This document shows positions 54,443-64,000 of a DNA stretch of 64,000 nucleotides, piece by piece. Origin of the DNA: Paralithodes platypus. Lineage: Eukaryota; Arthropoda; Malacostraca; Decapoda; Lithodidae. Numbering within the stretch: position 1 is the stretch's first letter; each line of letters begins with the position of its first letter. The position numbers and the translations under genes were made by a program. Under the pieces are notes generated by a model. That model had not been told where the DNA came from. It searched no databases and was given only the letters and a program-made list of their open reading frames with translations. Where the stretch lies: assembly GCA_032716605.1 (NCBI GenBank), contig CM064560.1, positions 15,890,966 to 15,954,965 of the forward strand, written 5' to 3'.

Positions 54443-54867
54443 TTAACCCACTGGACCCCAGCGCATATGCGTCGGCAATGTATGTAACGCTAAACCCCGC
54501 ATAGGGTGCGTCACGGTTAATTACTCAGGTCTTATGGCACCTAGAGGGCTCAGATTTGTATGGGAACCGCGTAAGTATCCCACGCAACAATGCCGATGGT
54601 TGAAAATCATCAAAGTTCAGCCACGTGTGTGTGAGCGTGCAAAAACGTGTTTTTGCATGTTGTTTCCCTACCCATTTCCCCATGTTAATTCCGACTTTCG
54701 GGTGCCCCGTAGGACCCCTTAATGACCTAGTTGATAGTTTTTTTGTTTTGGTTTTTCCTTTATTTCTAACTCATTCCAGGTATTTTCTGGAAATGTTTTT
54801 GTTTTTGACATCCTGCCGTGCCTGGAGTGTACATTTATATTATATTGCCTGGTCACTAGTGGGTTAA
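54443..54867. mobile_element. TTAA-bounded piggyBac-like MITE
   Basis: TTAA-CCCACTGGACC at the left and GGTCACTAGTGGG-TTAA at the right. The inverted termini match CCCACT-G--ACC and the TTAA duplication is perfect. The element is 417 bp between the TTAA copies, with no coding capacity, so it would depend on a transposase elsewhere. Of the four TTAA candidates in this window, this has the cleanest ends. Confidence 0.75.
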
Positions 54868-55091
54868 GTAAACGTAAAATATTAATTCGATCTATAAATT
54901 GGATCGCGAATCTTTCACATATGTGTAGACGAATACGGAGTTTAACAGATAAAAGCTTACCACTGACCACTACTGCCACTGCAACTTGTTCCTATGTTAT
55001 ACCTGATAATATTCCTGAAATCAAGCATCAGTGTTTTCTTCTTCTTTTTCAAACATATCACAAGCAGGACACAGTTATGGAACATGAGCAG

Positions 55092-55158
55092 GAACATAAG
55101 AGAGAAAGAGAGAGAGTGTGTGAGAGCGAGAGTGTGAGTGTGTGTGAGAATGAGTGTG
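55092..55158. repeat. GA/GT-rich simple sequence
   Basis: Imperfect GAGA and GTGTGTGAGA tract inside a 106-codon frame. Not a gene. Confidence 0.75.
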
Positions 55159-55519
55159 TAAACGGCCTGTCACACAATCTCGATCTCAATAACGATGACT
55201 GTCTAACAAGGGACCACAGGCATGTCGTGAGCGTGGTCTGAGACAATTTCAAGGTGCTTTGAACGAGTCTGTGTGGGCCGGGATGCGCCTCGAAGGTGCG
55301 ATAATATTTCATTCAATCATGCTTGTAATTTTCCCATACGGTCGGCGAGCTACAAAAATACGCTGGAAATCCTGGCTGGCCCGCAGATGTGTCTGTGACA
55401 CATGGCTACCGCAGGCATGACTGGGTCAATCTGGGGCATTCTGCGTTTGAAGTTGGTGCCGAGTCTGCCGCTGACCCTCCGGTGTCAAATACGGCGGCAA
55501 TAGTACGCACAAGAGAGAG

Positions 55520-56365
55520 ACAGGGCAGAAAATAGATAGGCAGGATAGCAAGGGAGGTAGCATAGGTAAGAAGGTAGATAGGTAGGGTTGGAAGGTAGAC
55601 AGGCAGGGTAGACATTTTGATAGACATGGTAGAAAGGTAGATAGGCAGGCTAGAAAGGTTGATAGGCAGGGTAGAAAGGTATATAGGCAGGATAGAAATG
55701 CAAGGTAGATAGGCAGGATAGCAAGGTAGAGAGGTCGGGTAGAAAGGTATATAATCAGATTAGAAAGGTAGATAGGTAGGGTAGAAAGATAGACAGGCAA
55801 GGTAGAAAAGGATGTAGCTTAGATAAGGAGGTAAGTTAGGTTTTGGAGATATGGAAGCCAGGAAGGAAATTGCATAAGTTATACAAGGAGGAAGTAGGGT
55901 TGAATACCTAGGGAGGAAAGTTGGAAAGGCAGTGAGGCACGTTAAGCAACAAGGTAGACATTCAGGCAGGGAGAAAGGCAGGGTAGGCAGAGAAGTAAAT
56001 AGCGTAGGCAGGGTAAGTAGGAAGAAAAGGTTGGTAGCCAAAGTAGGAAGGGTTGGTAGGTAGGCAGGCTAGGTAGGTAGAAAAGAAAAGTAGGTAGGCA
56101 GGGAAGGCAGAAGTAGACAGGGTAGGTAGGCAAGGCAGTGAGATAGATAGGTAGGCAAGTGAAGCAGGAAGGCAAACAGAGCAGGCAGGAAGATAGGTAG
56201 GTAGGCAGGCAGGCAGGCAGGATAAGCATGATAGGAAGGAAGGGTAGGTAGACAAGGCAGGGAACTAGGTAGTGTAGGGAGGGGAGGTAGGTAGGGTAGA
56301 TAGGCAGGATAACCAGGCAAGCAGGCAGGGAGCTAGGTTGTGTAGGCAGGGGAGGCAGGCAGCCT
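55520..56365. repeat. Purine-rich GGTAGATAGGCAGG minisatellite
   Basis: About 850 bp of irregular GTAGATAGGCAGG and GTAGAAAGG motifs with a loose 10-12 bp period. On the minus strand it reads as Leu-Pro-Ser-Tyr-rich frames of 73-124 codons in all phases, which are artefacts. Confidence 0.85.
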
Positions 56366-56810
56366 GAGGAGGAAGAGACGCACTATGAGTTGGTCAAGAA
56401 AAGATGGAAGGATATGAGGGAGGGCCAACTCCGGTGCAATGGTGATCTTCCGGCAACAACCAACGGGTCCCGCCCTAGGCAATCTGCCAGTGGTCCATCG
56501 TCCTACGTCGCAGATGCACCGCAGATGCATCTACAGGCATGCAGGAACGCCTCTGGCAATCTTGACATATCGCGTTAGAGTGGCGACCACTATCGGCACA
56601 TACCGTTGCATTACAGTGTGCATGACGCAGTGGCACCGTCCCTACCCTCAGGTACATCGCCGGGGATCCTGCGGCAATCATAATTTGGACACCCACTGTC
56701 ATTATTTAAGATATACTGAAGATGGATCACTTGGATTACCTATGTGTTTCGGCTCTCTGGAGGATTATCAGGGTCGCAGGCACAGATCATGAATGTGTGA
56801 CAGGCCCTTA
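56366..56810. other. GC-rich unclassified segment
   Basis: Balanced, G+C-richer sequence between two simple repeats, with frames on both strands (117 codons plus, 75 minus) but no domain I recognise. Contains repeated GCAGATGCA (56512-56530). Possible exon or transposon remnant. Confidence 0.3.
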
Positions 56811-56950
<140 letters not shown>

Positions 56951-57027
56951 TCACAAGTAGCACATAGGAAACTAACATAAACATCAGCATTATAAACCCC
57001 ATAACAGGATATGAATGAGGCTGTGGA

Positions 57028-57258
57028 GTGAGAGTGAGACACACAGAGAGGAGAGTGAGAGATAGATACAACAAAAGCAGGACGCGGGAAACTATCAACA
57101 TGAGCCAGCAGCAGCAGCAGGAACCCCAGAAGGGATCAGTGGGGTGGTGGACAATCAACACTCGGCAAGTCACGGTCAGACGTATAATGATCAGCGTTAA
57201 TGACTCGACCGGTGAGCTGTCCCAAGGTTACTTATTCCGGCCACACCTCCACCACTAA
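57028..57258 (+). CDS. Short hypothetical frame with glutamine run
   Basis: A 76-codon frame with a second in-frame Met in favourable context (AACATGAGC) followed by five Gln, then ordinary sequence to RPHLHH. No family recognised. Composition after the Gln run is protein-like, so a small exon is possible, but nothing else supports it. Confidence 0.15.
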   Translation: MRVRHTERRVRDRYNKSRTRETINMSQQQQQEPQKGSVGWWTINTRQVTVRRIMISVNDSTGELSQGYLFRPHLHH

Positions 57259-57524
57259 CCTGCACACACAAACACACTCATATACAGTGCATAAATACAT
57301 ACATGATTACATAATTGCACAAGCTTAGTCATAAATATATACACTACATAAGTACACTCATTCACAAATTAACCCAAATAAATCAAAATATGCATCAATC
57401 TAATCCGCATAGTGATATATAACACATACAAGGACAAGAACACACGCATAATAATTTCGCACATTAATGAGCTTATACATATACAAACAAACAAAGCGAC
57501 ACAATTGTATTTACAATATATACA

Positions 57525-57528
<4 letters not shown>

Positions 57529-57561
<33 letters not shown>

Positions 57562-57633
57562 AATATGCTTCCACACTAAAGGTGTGGAAGCATATTCGCA
57601 TATATATTTTTACCACATGAATCAATATTTTTC

Positions 57634-57664
<31 letters not shown>
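57529..57664. repeat. Perfect 26-bp hairpin between two (TA)n tracts
   Basis: Left arm 57551-57576 (ending GCGAATATGCTTCCACAC), loop TAAAG, and right arm 57582-57607 (starting GTGTGGAAGCATATTCGC) are perfectly complementary. (TA)n tracts at 57529-57558 and 57641-57664 flank it. Confidence 0.95.
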
Positions 57665-59788
57665 CTGTTTAGTCACTACCTTATTACACTAAACTTTATT
57701 GTATTAAGATAAGTAAACGTAATGATATATTGTATAATTAGACTTGTACTGATTTGATCTTATATATACCTTATTTAACCTTGTATTGTATATGTATACC
57801 GGTACATCAATACTACACAATCATAATACCGTAGATCTATCCCTATATGAACTGTTTTTTTATGTTAATGCATTTATCTGTGAGTGAGTTATCACATATC
57901 ATATTACCAGTTTTATTGTGTAAAATGTATTTGTTTAAAAGTATCACTGGAGTGGAGATGTACAAACACAGGCACAACATAATACACAAACACACACACA
58001 CACACGCACAGGGGCGCCCTTCAGCAAGCACCTTACCGGTGGAGGCCTTGTAGAGGCGACTAGTCATGATTTGTCCTCGTTTATTATGAAGGCGTTAGGG
58101 TGAGGTGCTTCACAATGTGGCTGTCCCCCCTCCCCACTGCTTTATATAGTGACTCTCACAACACTACATCATGACTTTGGTTGCAATAGGTTAATTAACT
58201 GATAGGTATTGAGTATTCAGTCTTTCTCATGGGACAACGACATTAAGATAATTATTAATGTACAGTCGCCCTAATAAGTGATGTCTCGGCACCAAGTATG
58301 TGTTTATCAATAATTGGTATCAGCAACATTTGCATATGATTTCTTCTATTTGAGTGAGATATACAACCATGTTCGTACACTTATTCACCCTATTCAACTT
58401 CTGACAGTCATTAATACAGCACAGAGCGAGCCAAACGTAATGACAGCAGACATGACTTATTAGCGCCACTGTACCTTTTATAAATACAAGTTCCCACTGT
58501 ACTACAAAATTCCTGGCTACACCAATACGTCAATAAAATACCCATATGTCGTCAACAACTCATAGCAAAGAAGATGCCCGACTATATTCGAAGATGGTGT
58601 GAACGACGCTGTAGATGCGCTCTCCAAATCACGTGACGTGCATAAATAAGGTGTCGTCATCTAGTGTAGGCAGAAAGGAAGCAACCACTACATTGAAGCT
58701 CCACTGTCACTATATGGTACAGTACGTCACATATGAAGCACCCAACATCTCGAAACTTCACTCGATAATCTCGGGGCCTCCAATAGGCTACAGGCTACTG
58801 ACCGCCTCGCACTTATATGTGCTATTTTTCATTCACTTAAAAACAATAACAAACAACCATGTTAGGACTAGTTAATTGTCTGTTGCTGTTCGTATGCCTT
58901 TGTACTTTTATTGAAATATGCGTATTTTTCAACATATATATAATAATCTAAATAATTTATAATTATTGATTTAACTAGGTTATAATGCTAAGATTGATGA
59001 TAATAATTCGTATTAATGAATGTTACACAAGTCTTTGTGTTGGCATTCTTTCAGGTAATAGATGAATAAAGGTGTAATATACTTACAAAGTATGAACATT
59101 ATAGCAACTTATATTGTATGTTCAACTATATCGAGTTATTATTATTTTACAGGATGCTTAATTTGTATAATTAAAACAATAATTATAATTATCTCTATAA
59201 CGTCAGAAAATATGACAGGGATACCCGCATTAACCTGGCCACAAGTAATTTACTTTTTTTAATAATCTAGTGCCGCTAATCCGCGATAATTACTGCAGAG
59301 ATCTTTAATTCTGGGGCACCTCTCCCACGACGCAATATTTCCCACAGTCACGAACATTTTCCAGATTGAACTAATAATTTGACTGGTGTGTGATAGTTGG
59401 AATATTGTGGCCGCTAAGGCTCCGATTTTATATTAGCTTCAATTGTGTGGCTAAATTAAAATCGGCATAATACCTGGAAAAAATATTTTGCTTTTAAATT
59501 CTTGACAAACAACTAGTACTACTAAGCACATTTATGAAACACTAACCAAAGTAAATAATTATAAGAAACTATTAATGTCGTGGTTCTAAAATTTATATAT
59601 AATAATACATCTCAAAACATGCAGTGTAGCTAACACATACATAATAAAGAGCGTAATTGCAAAGCTCAGATACGATTGTAAATGAAATAGTTACTTATTT
59701 AGTGATATAAACAATATGATATTAGTAAAGCAACCTCTAGCAGTTGGAAAACTCTTTCTAACATTACGCACAAAATGTTAATTACATG
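57665..59788. other. Unclassified AT-rich DNA
   Basis: A short (CA)n tract lies at 57989-58006. No gene or RNA recognised. Confidence 0.4.
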
Positions 59789-59842
59789 AAAGTAGAAAGC
59801 ATGGCATTTGTTTCAAAAGTAGAAAGCATGGCATTTGTTTCA
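59789..59842. repeat. 27-bp tandem duplication
   Basis: Two perfect units containing AGTAGAAAGCATGGCATTTG. Confidence 0.9.
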
Positions 59843-59936
59843 AAAGGCATGCAACAAATATGAATATTAACTTGGGATACTGTAGTCAGACATGGTTCCC
59901 ATAATAGGAATATACTGTAAGGGGGTTGGTTTTCGG

Positions 59937-59983
59937 TCTTTTCGCCCACAAGTCTTTTCGCCCATATGTCTTTTCGCCCACAC
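59937..59983. repeat. TCTTTTCGCCCA repeat, three units
   Basis: Three copies of TCTTTTCGCCCA at 16-bp intervals, separated by CAAG and TATG. Confidence 0.85.
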
Positions 59984-60193
59984 TAGGTTGCAAACCATGT
60001 ATGGTTTACACAAATGAGAGAGTAAACAATTTGAAAAATTAATAAATTTGATAAATATCTTTGACAATATTATAATTATAACTGTGTAAAAGCTACCTGG
60101 TCAGAGCACTGGCACTGGAGTAATTAAGACAAATATATTTTTACCAAACGTTGAAGTATTTGATAAAAGAACATAGAACATAATATATAAAGC

Positions 60194-60270
<77 letters not shown>

Positions 60271-60283
60271 GGTATATATATAT
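60194..60283. repeat. (TA)n microsatellite with ACCGGT interruption
   Basis: TA tract with CA interruptions and one TACCGGTA at about 60267-60274. Confidence 0.93.
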
Positions 60284-60789
60284 GTGTTATGCTCAAAGAC
60301 GAAATCAAGATACCCAAAATTGCCAGTATTAATTAAGGGGGCTGCCCTGAAACCTACCAGCTCTATGGAGGCATACCTGCCAGCCACATCCTCTGTGACA
60401 TTGACTCCACCCCGGCTTCAGAGGAAAACAGGAGCAGTGAGACAGACCACGACCCAAAGGTCCCTCGGTAATCCCTGAGCTGGACCACCTACTCCGGTCC
60501 ATCTCATCTCACCGCTCCCGTGTAGCCTACACCAGGGCGAGAGAAGCCTATCAACTACTTACAAAGTACAAAGGAGTACAAAGGAAATCAAGCAACAACA
60601 GATCCAGTGACCCTTCTAGGTTGCTTGTCCTCCAAAACACTGAGGATCAAGTGTCCAAACAGTGGTTTAGAGTGGGTAAGGGAACATTGGAAAGGGAATT
60701 ACTGCCCTGGAACTAATGTCCGTGGCAGGATTAGGAAGTTAGTAGGGGACAGATGGGTTAGTAACTGAGGGGGGGATAAAATAAAGTTA
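60284..60789. other. Unclassified moderately GC-rich DNA
   Basis: No gene recognised. Plus-strand pieces such as YTRAREAYQLLTKYKG look vaguely like a LINE linker, but the match is too weak to call. Confidence 0.3.
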
Positions 60790-62062
60790 TTCATTTACAA
60801 ACGCAGTCAGTCTCGGGTTTGATGCGAGATATTTGTCTAGGCGGAGTTTAAATGAATCAACGGTGATGCAGTCTATAACGTTTCGGGGAAGCCCATTCCA
60901 CAAGTTGACAACTCGATTGAAGAAGAAATTCTTAGATTCGTGCGAGTTAAAAGATTTACCAATAATTTTGCAAACCGTTTCCCCGCGTGTAATTAGATTG
61001 GTCGATAGTGAAGTACTTACTACAGTTCATATTGTCGATGCCTTTGATGATTTTGAACACTTGAATTAAGTCGCCTCTTAATCTGCGCTGGGTTAAAGGA
61101 AATAGATTTAATTCTCTAAGACGCTCTTCGTATGGTTTGTTCTTTAGGCTAGGTATCATTTTGGTAACTCTACGTTGAACTCGTTCTAGCTTGTTTATAT
61201 CTTTTTGGTAATAAGGGCACCAGGATTGAACGCAGTATTCCAGAAGAGGGCGGACTAAGGAATTGTAAAGGGTTAGGATAACTTCTTGGGATTTATGCTC
61301 AAATGACCTGCCTATAAAGCCAATTATTTTGTTTGCCTTCTTAACAACTTCTGAACATTGTTGACTCGGTTTTAGGTTACTCGATATTGTTACTCCCAGA
61401 TCGGTTTCTCTGTTTACATTCTTAAGCTGAGTGCCATTCATCGAATAGTTTGCTTTCTCATTTAGGTATCCGATATGTAGTACTTTACATTTATCCGCAT
61501 TGAAACTCATTTGCCAAATTTGGGCCCAACATGACAATTTATCTAGATTGTGTTGCATATCGTCAACTTGTTCTTTTGAGAGTACGCTATTTGCAATTTT
61601 TGTATCGTCAGCAAATTTTGAGATTGTACAGGTGAGACCCTCATCTATGTCGTTGATGTAAATTAGAAAGAGAATTGGTCCTAGTACCGATCCCTGGGGT
61701 ACCCCGCTACTTACATTGGTCCATTTTGATGCCTTACCGTTTATGACTACTCTTTGCTTTCTGTCGCTGAGCCAATTGTCTATCCTTTTCAACACACCGT
61801 CTTGTATTCCATGCGCTTTTAGTTTTAGCAGTAAACGTTTGTGGGGAACTTTGTCAAAGGCCTTTTGAAAATCAAGGTATATAATATCTACAGCTTTACT
61901 CTCATCGTAGAGGTTGAGGATATCGTGGAAGAAGTCTAAGAGGTTTGTTAAACAGGAACGTTTTTTACGAAAGCCGTGTTGAGTATCTTTAAGTATGTTA
62001 TTTTCCTCTAAGTGATTTACGAGTCTGTCTCGTATGACCGTTTCTAGCATTTTACATACAAC
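60790..62062 (-). pseudogene. LINE 'G', reverse transcriptase and C-terminal region
   Basis: A 364-codon minus-strand frame (60956-62050) begins inside the reverse transcriptase. It carries QHGFRKKRSCLTNLLDFFHD, the catalytic YLDFQKAFDKVPH, SGVPQGSVLGPILFLIYIND and SKFADDTKIANS, then a CR1-like C-terminal part with EYCVQSWCPYYQKDINKLER. A one-base change near 60958 shifts the frame; the remaining codons (SFNSHESKNFFFNRVVNLWN and beyond) run to about 60795. It is the same superfamily as X, B and D (shared WCPYY and FADDTK blocks) but clearly a different family, with no octamer tail visible. The 5' end is truncated at 62062. Confidence 0.88.
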
Positions 62063-62183
62063 GAATGTACGAATGTAACATACCTAGGAACGAGAACTGG
62101 CCTGGAGCAAAAGGACCAGCAAGAGGAAATCAAAAGACCCGAAAGGTTCGGCTTTGATGTGAGTAGCTCCATCACCACTATTT

Positions 62184-62610
62184 GTTGCAGTTACCTAAGA
62201 CCCGCTTTGAGTAACTCATACAGGAAGGCCTGAGTATATCAGCCACATGACGTGAGCAAATCCGTTACTCTGGTTACGAGTCACCCTAACTCCAGTTATG
62301 AGTAACTCCTTTGGGTCACGCCTGAGAATTTAGGCATTGCACCTGTTGGTTGCAGTTCCTAACCCTCGCATTGAGTAACTCATATTGGTAGCCTTGAGCA
62401 TATCGGCCACAGACATGAGCAAATCCCTCACTCTTGGTTAGAGTTACCAATCCCCCGAATTGAGTATCCCACTCTTGTTATGCCTGTGAATTTCAACAAT
62501 GGCAGGAGCAACTCTGTTAATTTGAGATTTGAGTCAATAAACCCCACATTTGAGTAGCTCATTCAGGTGACGCCTGATTTTATCGGCAAAGACTTGAGTA
62601 ACTAAGTCGC
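62184..62610. repeat. Diverged 165-bp tandem repeat with GAGTAACTC motif
   Basis: Units starting at 62184 and 62349 (both GTTGCAGTT-CCTAA) are spaced 165 bp and share GAGTAACTCATA, GTATATC-GCCACA-GACGTGAGCAAATCC-like blocks and GAATTTAGGC. A third, partial, more diverged unit follows (TTTGAGTAGCTCATTCAGGT). GAGTAACTC or a close variant recurs about every 60-90 bp. Confidence 0.65.
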
Positions 62611-62916
62611 CCTCACCACTGCCAGTCACCTGAAGCAGCCCAGAGAAGGAGCCACATAATTACCCGCAGTCCAGACAATACGATTGCCTTATACACGACG
62701 CCCAACCAGATCAACCCTGGTCGGACACAATAGCTACAACTAGTTTCTGGCTTTCAGAGATCCTTCCTTGGTCCTGAGCAGAAAATTATAAACAAGCTGC
62801 ACTATGTCATAACTTCTTTATCAATCATAAATTTATATTTGATTATGCCTGAACGACGCCGTTCTTGCTGTAAGAAACTAAATGAATTATAATTATATAT
62901 TTTGTCTCTCACAACA

Positions 62917-62939
62917 CCCCCCCCCCCCCCCCCCCCCCC
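62917..62939. repeat. Poly(C) run of 23
   Basis: An uninterrupted run of 23 C followed by TCCCCGCCCC. It gives an artefactual poly-Gly frame on the minus strand. The length may not be reliable. Confidence 0.9.
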
Positions 62940-63103
62940 TCCCCGCCCCACACAGACCTTCTTAAGCATATGTCCCGCTACCATGCCCTCCTTGAGAAAT
63001 TAATCTAAATCATTTCACACTTTCCTTCTTGGGGAAATACCTATGTATTACCTATGAAATACCTTTGTAAATACCTATTTATTGTTAAATAATTTATTCC
63101 ATG

Positions 63104-64000
63104 TTTTTTTTTTTTTTTTCTATGTGATTGAGGGAGGCAAAAGGCATAACTGCCTATAGCGAGTGCCTCCCCCATAGTTGAAAGAGTGACAGGGCCAAAA
63201 TCAAGGGACGTTCGAGCCAAAATGCCTGGACACACGGAGTTTGAAGCAATTTAAGTCATAGGAAGAGGGAAAGACTGATTCTGGGAGAGAGTTCCAGAGC
63301 TCAGCTGTTGAGTAGAAGAAAGTTTGAGAGTAACGTTTCACTCTTGGGTTGGAGAGTTGCACAGAGTAGGGGTGGGATTGAGTTGCAAGACGGGTACCAC
63401 GTGCCCTACGTAAAGGAGGTGGTATGCACTGGGATAGCTCTGAGGAACACTGATTATTATAGTAGCGATAGAATAGCGAGAGAGATGCAACATTGCGGCG
63501 GAGAGAGAGAGATTGCAGAGAGTTGGTGAGTGGACGGGAGTTAATGATACGAAAGGCCTTCCTTTCAACTTTGTCTAGGAGAGCGGTGTGAGAGGAACCT
63601 CCCCACACATGTGAACAATACTCAATACAAGGGCGCACTATGCCCCTGTACAGAGCAAGAAGCTATGCAGGGGAAAAGAACCCCCTAAGGCGGTTGAGCA
63701 CACCCAGCTTCTGGGAGGCTGCCTTAGCAAGACTGGTAATATGGTCCTTCCAAATGAGAGCAGAAGAAAAAGAGACACCAAGAATATTGAGAGAAGATGA
63801 AGGGTTGATTTTTGTATTGTTGAAGAATAAGGGAGATCCTGACGGGTAGATAGATGGAGAAATTGGGTTTTGGAATCATTAAAGTTAACAAGGTTTTCTA
63901 TGCCCCAATTGAAAATAGTATTTAGATCAGAATTTAAGGGTTCTATGGCTTCATTACGTTTGTCGTTGAGGGATTGCTGGCCGGGGCGTTCTGAAAAACT
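63104..64000 (-). mobile_element. LINE 'H' 3' end, running off the window
   Basis: Minus-strand LINE with a poly(A) tail (16 T on the plus strand, 63104-63119), a 3' UTR and a coding end. It extends beyond 64000. The region just inside the right edge reads IFNWGIENLVNFNDSKTQF on the minus strand, so the reverse transcriptase core lies outside the window. Same group as LINE E. Confidence 0.8.
63201..63638 (-). pseudogene. LINE H C-terminal region
   Basis: A 145-codon frame with RPCIEYCSHVWGGSSHTALL, ERKAFRIINSRPLTNSLQSL, SLRRNVASLSLFYRYY and ELWNSLPESVFPSSYDLNCF, ending at 63201. This is the conserved C-terminal block of Jockey/I-like LINEs, alignable with LINE E (MDYCSPLWGG, LWNSLPSNCFP). 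The upstream part is in another frame, so at least one frameshift separates them. Confidence 0.8.

Noticed and set aside
55406..56320. Series of Leu-Pro-Tyr-Ser-rich minus-strand frames
   Set aside because: They are readings of the GGTAGATAGGCAGG minisatellite in all phases.

Overview
The window looks like repeat-dense, gene-poor intergenic DNA from an invertebrate, most likely a decapod crustacean. That assignment is an inference from the mix of content: AT-rich DNA, CR1-, RTE- and Jockey/I-like LINEs, a Ty3/gypsy remnant, tRNA-headed SINEs, TTAA-flanked short elements, long minisatellites and abundant GA, GT, TA and GATA microsatellites. I found no convincing single-copy host gene, rRNA gene, functional tRNA gene or CRISPR array. 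Almost every long open frame is transposon-derived or an artefact of a tandem repeat with few stop codons.

Layout, left to right. 639-2813 is a 61-bp satellite of about 36 units. 3599-4080 is a tRNA-headed SINE. 4834 to about 12650 is one CR1-like LINE ('X', minus strand) split by a second CR1-like LINE ('B', plus strand, 6550-9949) with a 7-bp target-site duplication. 12769-13540 is a 59-bp satellite with a higher-order pattern. 13724-16098 is a third CR1-like copy ('D'), 5'-truncated, with a 697-codon open frame. 19660-25243 is an RTE-like LINE ('F') split by a second SINE copy, which is itself split by a 1.9-kb solo LTR, giving three nested layers. 25244-26712 is a decayed Ty3/gypsy 3' end running into an LTR that contains a 20-unit 44-bp satellite (26900-27774).

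The middle (28-37.7 kb) is mostly unclassified AT-rich DNA with small TTAA-bounded non-autonomous DNA elements and a strongly G-depleted stretch. 37990-41067 is a decayed LINE ('E') with a poly(A) tail. 41531-46267 is the most unusual object: a 4.7-kb DNA transposon derivative whose two arms (2.0 and 2.3 kb) are inverted copies of each other around a 442-bp spacer. It carries subterminal repeats and fragments of a transposase-like protein, and it sits inside a GATGAT-type minisatellite.

The right part (46.5-64 kb) holds an inverted pair of tRNA-like sequences, RTE fragments, several microsatellites, a perfect 26-bp hairpin, a further TTAA element, and two more LINE 3' ends: 'G' at 60790-62062, and 'H' from 63104 off the right edge. 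The genes do not form a pathway. The interest lies in the history of insertion, palindrome formation and satellite expansion that can be read from the junctions. All copy numbers and alignments were made by eye.
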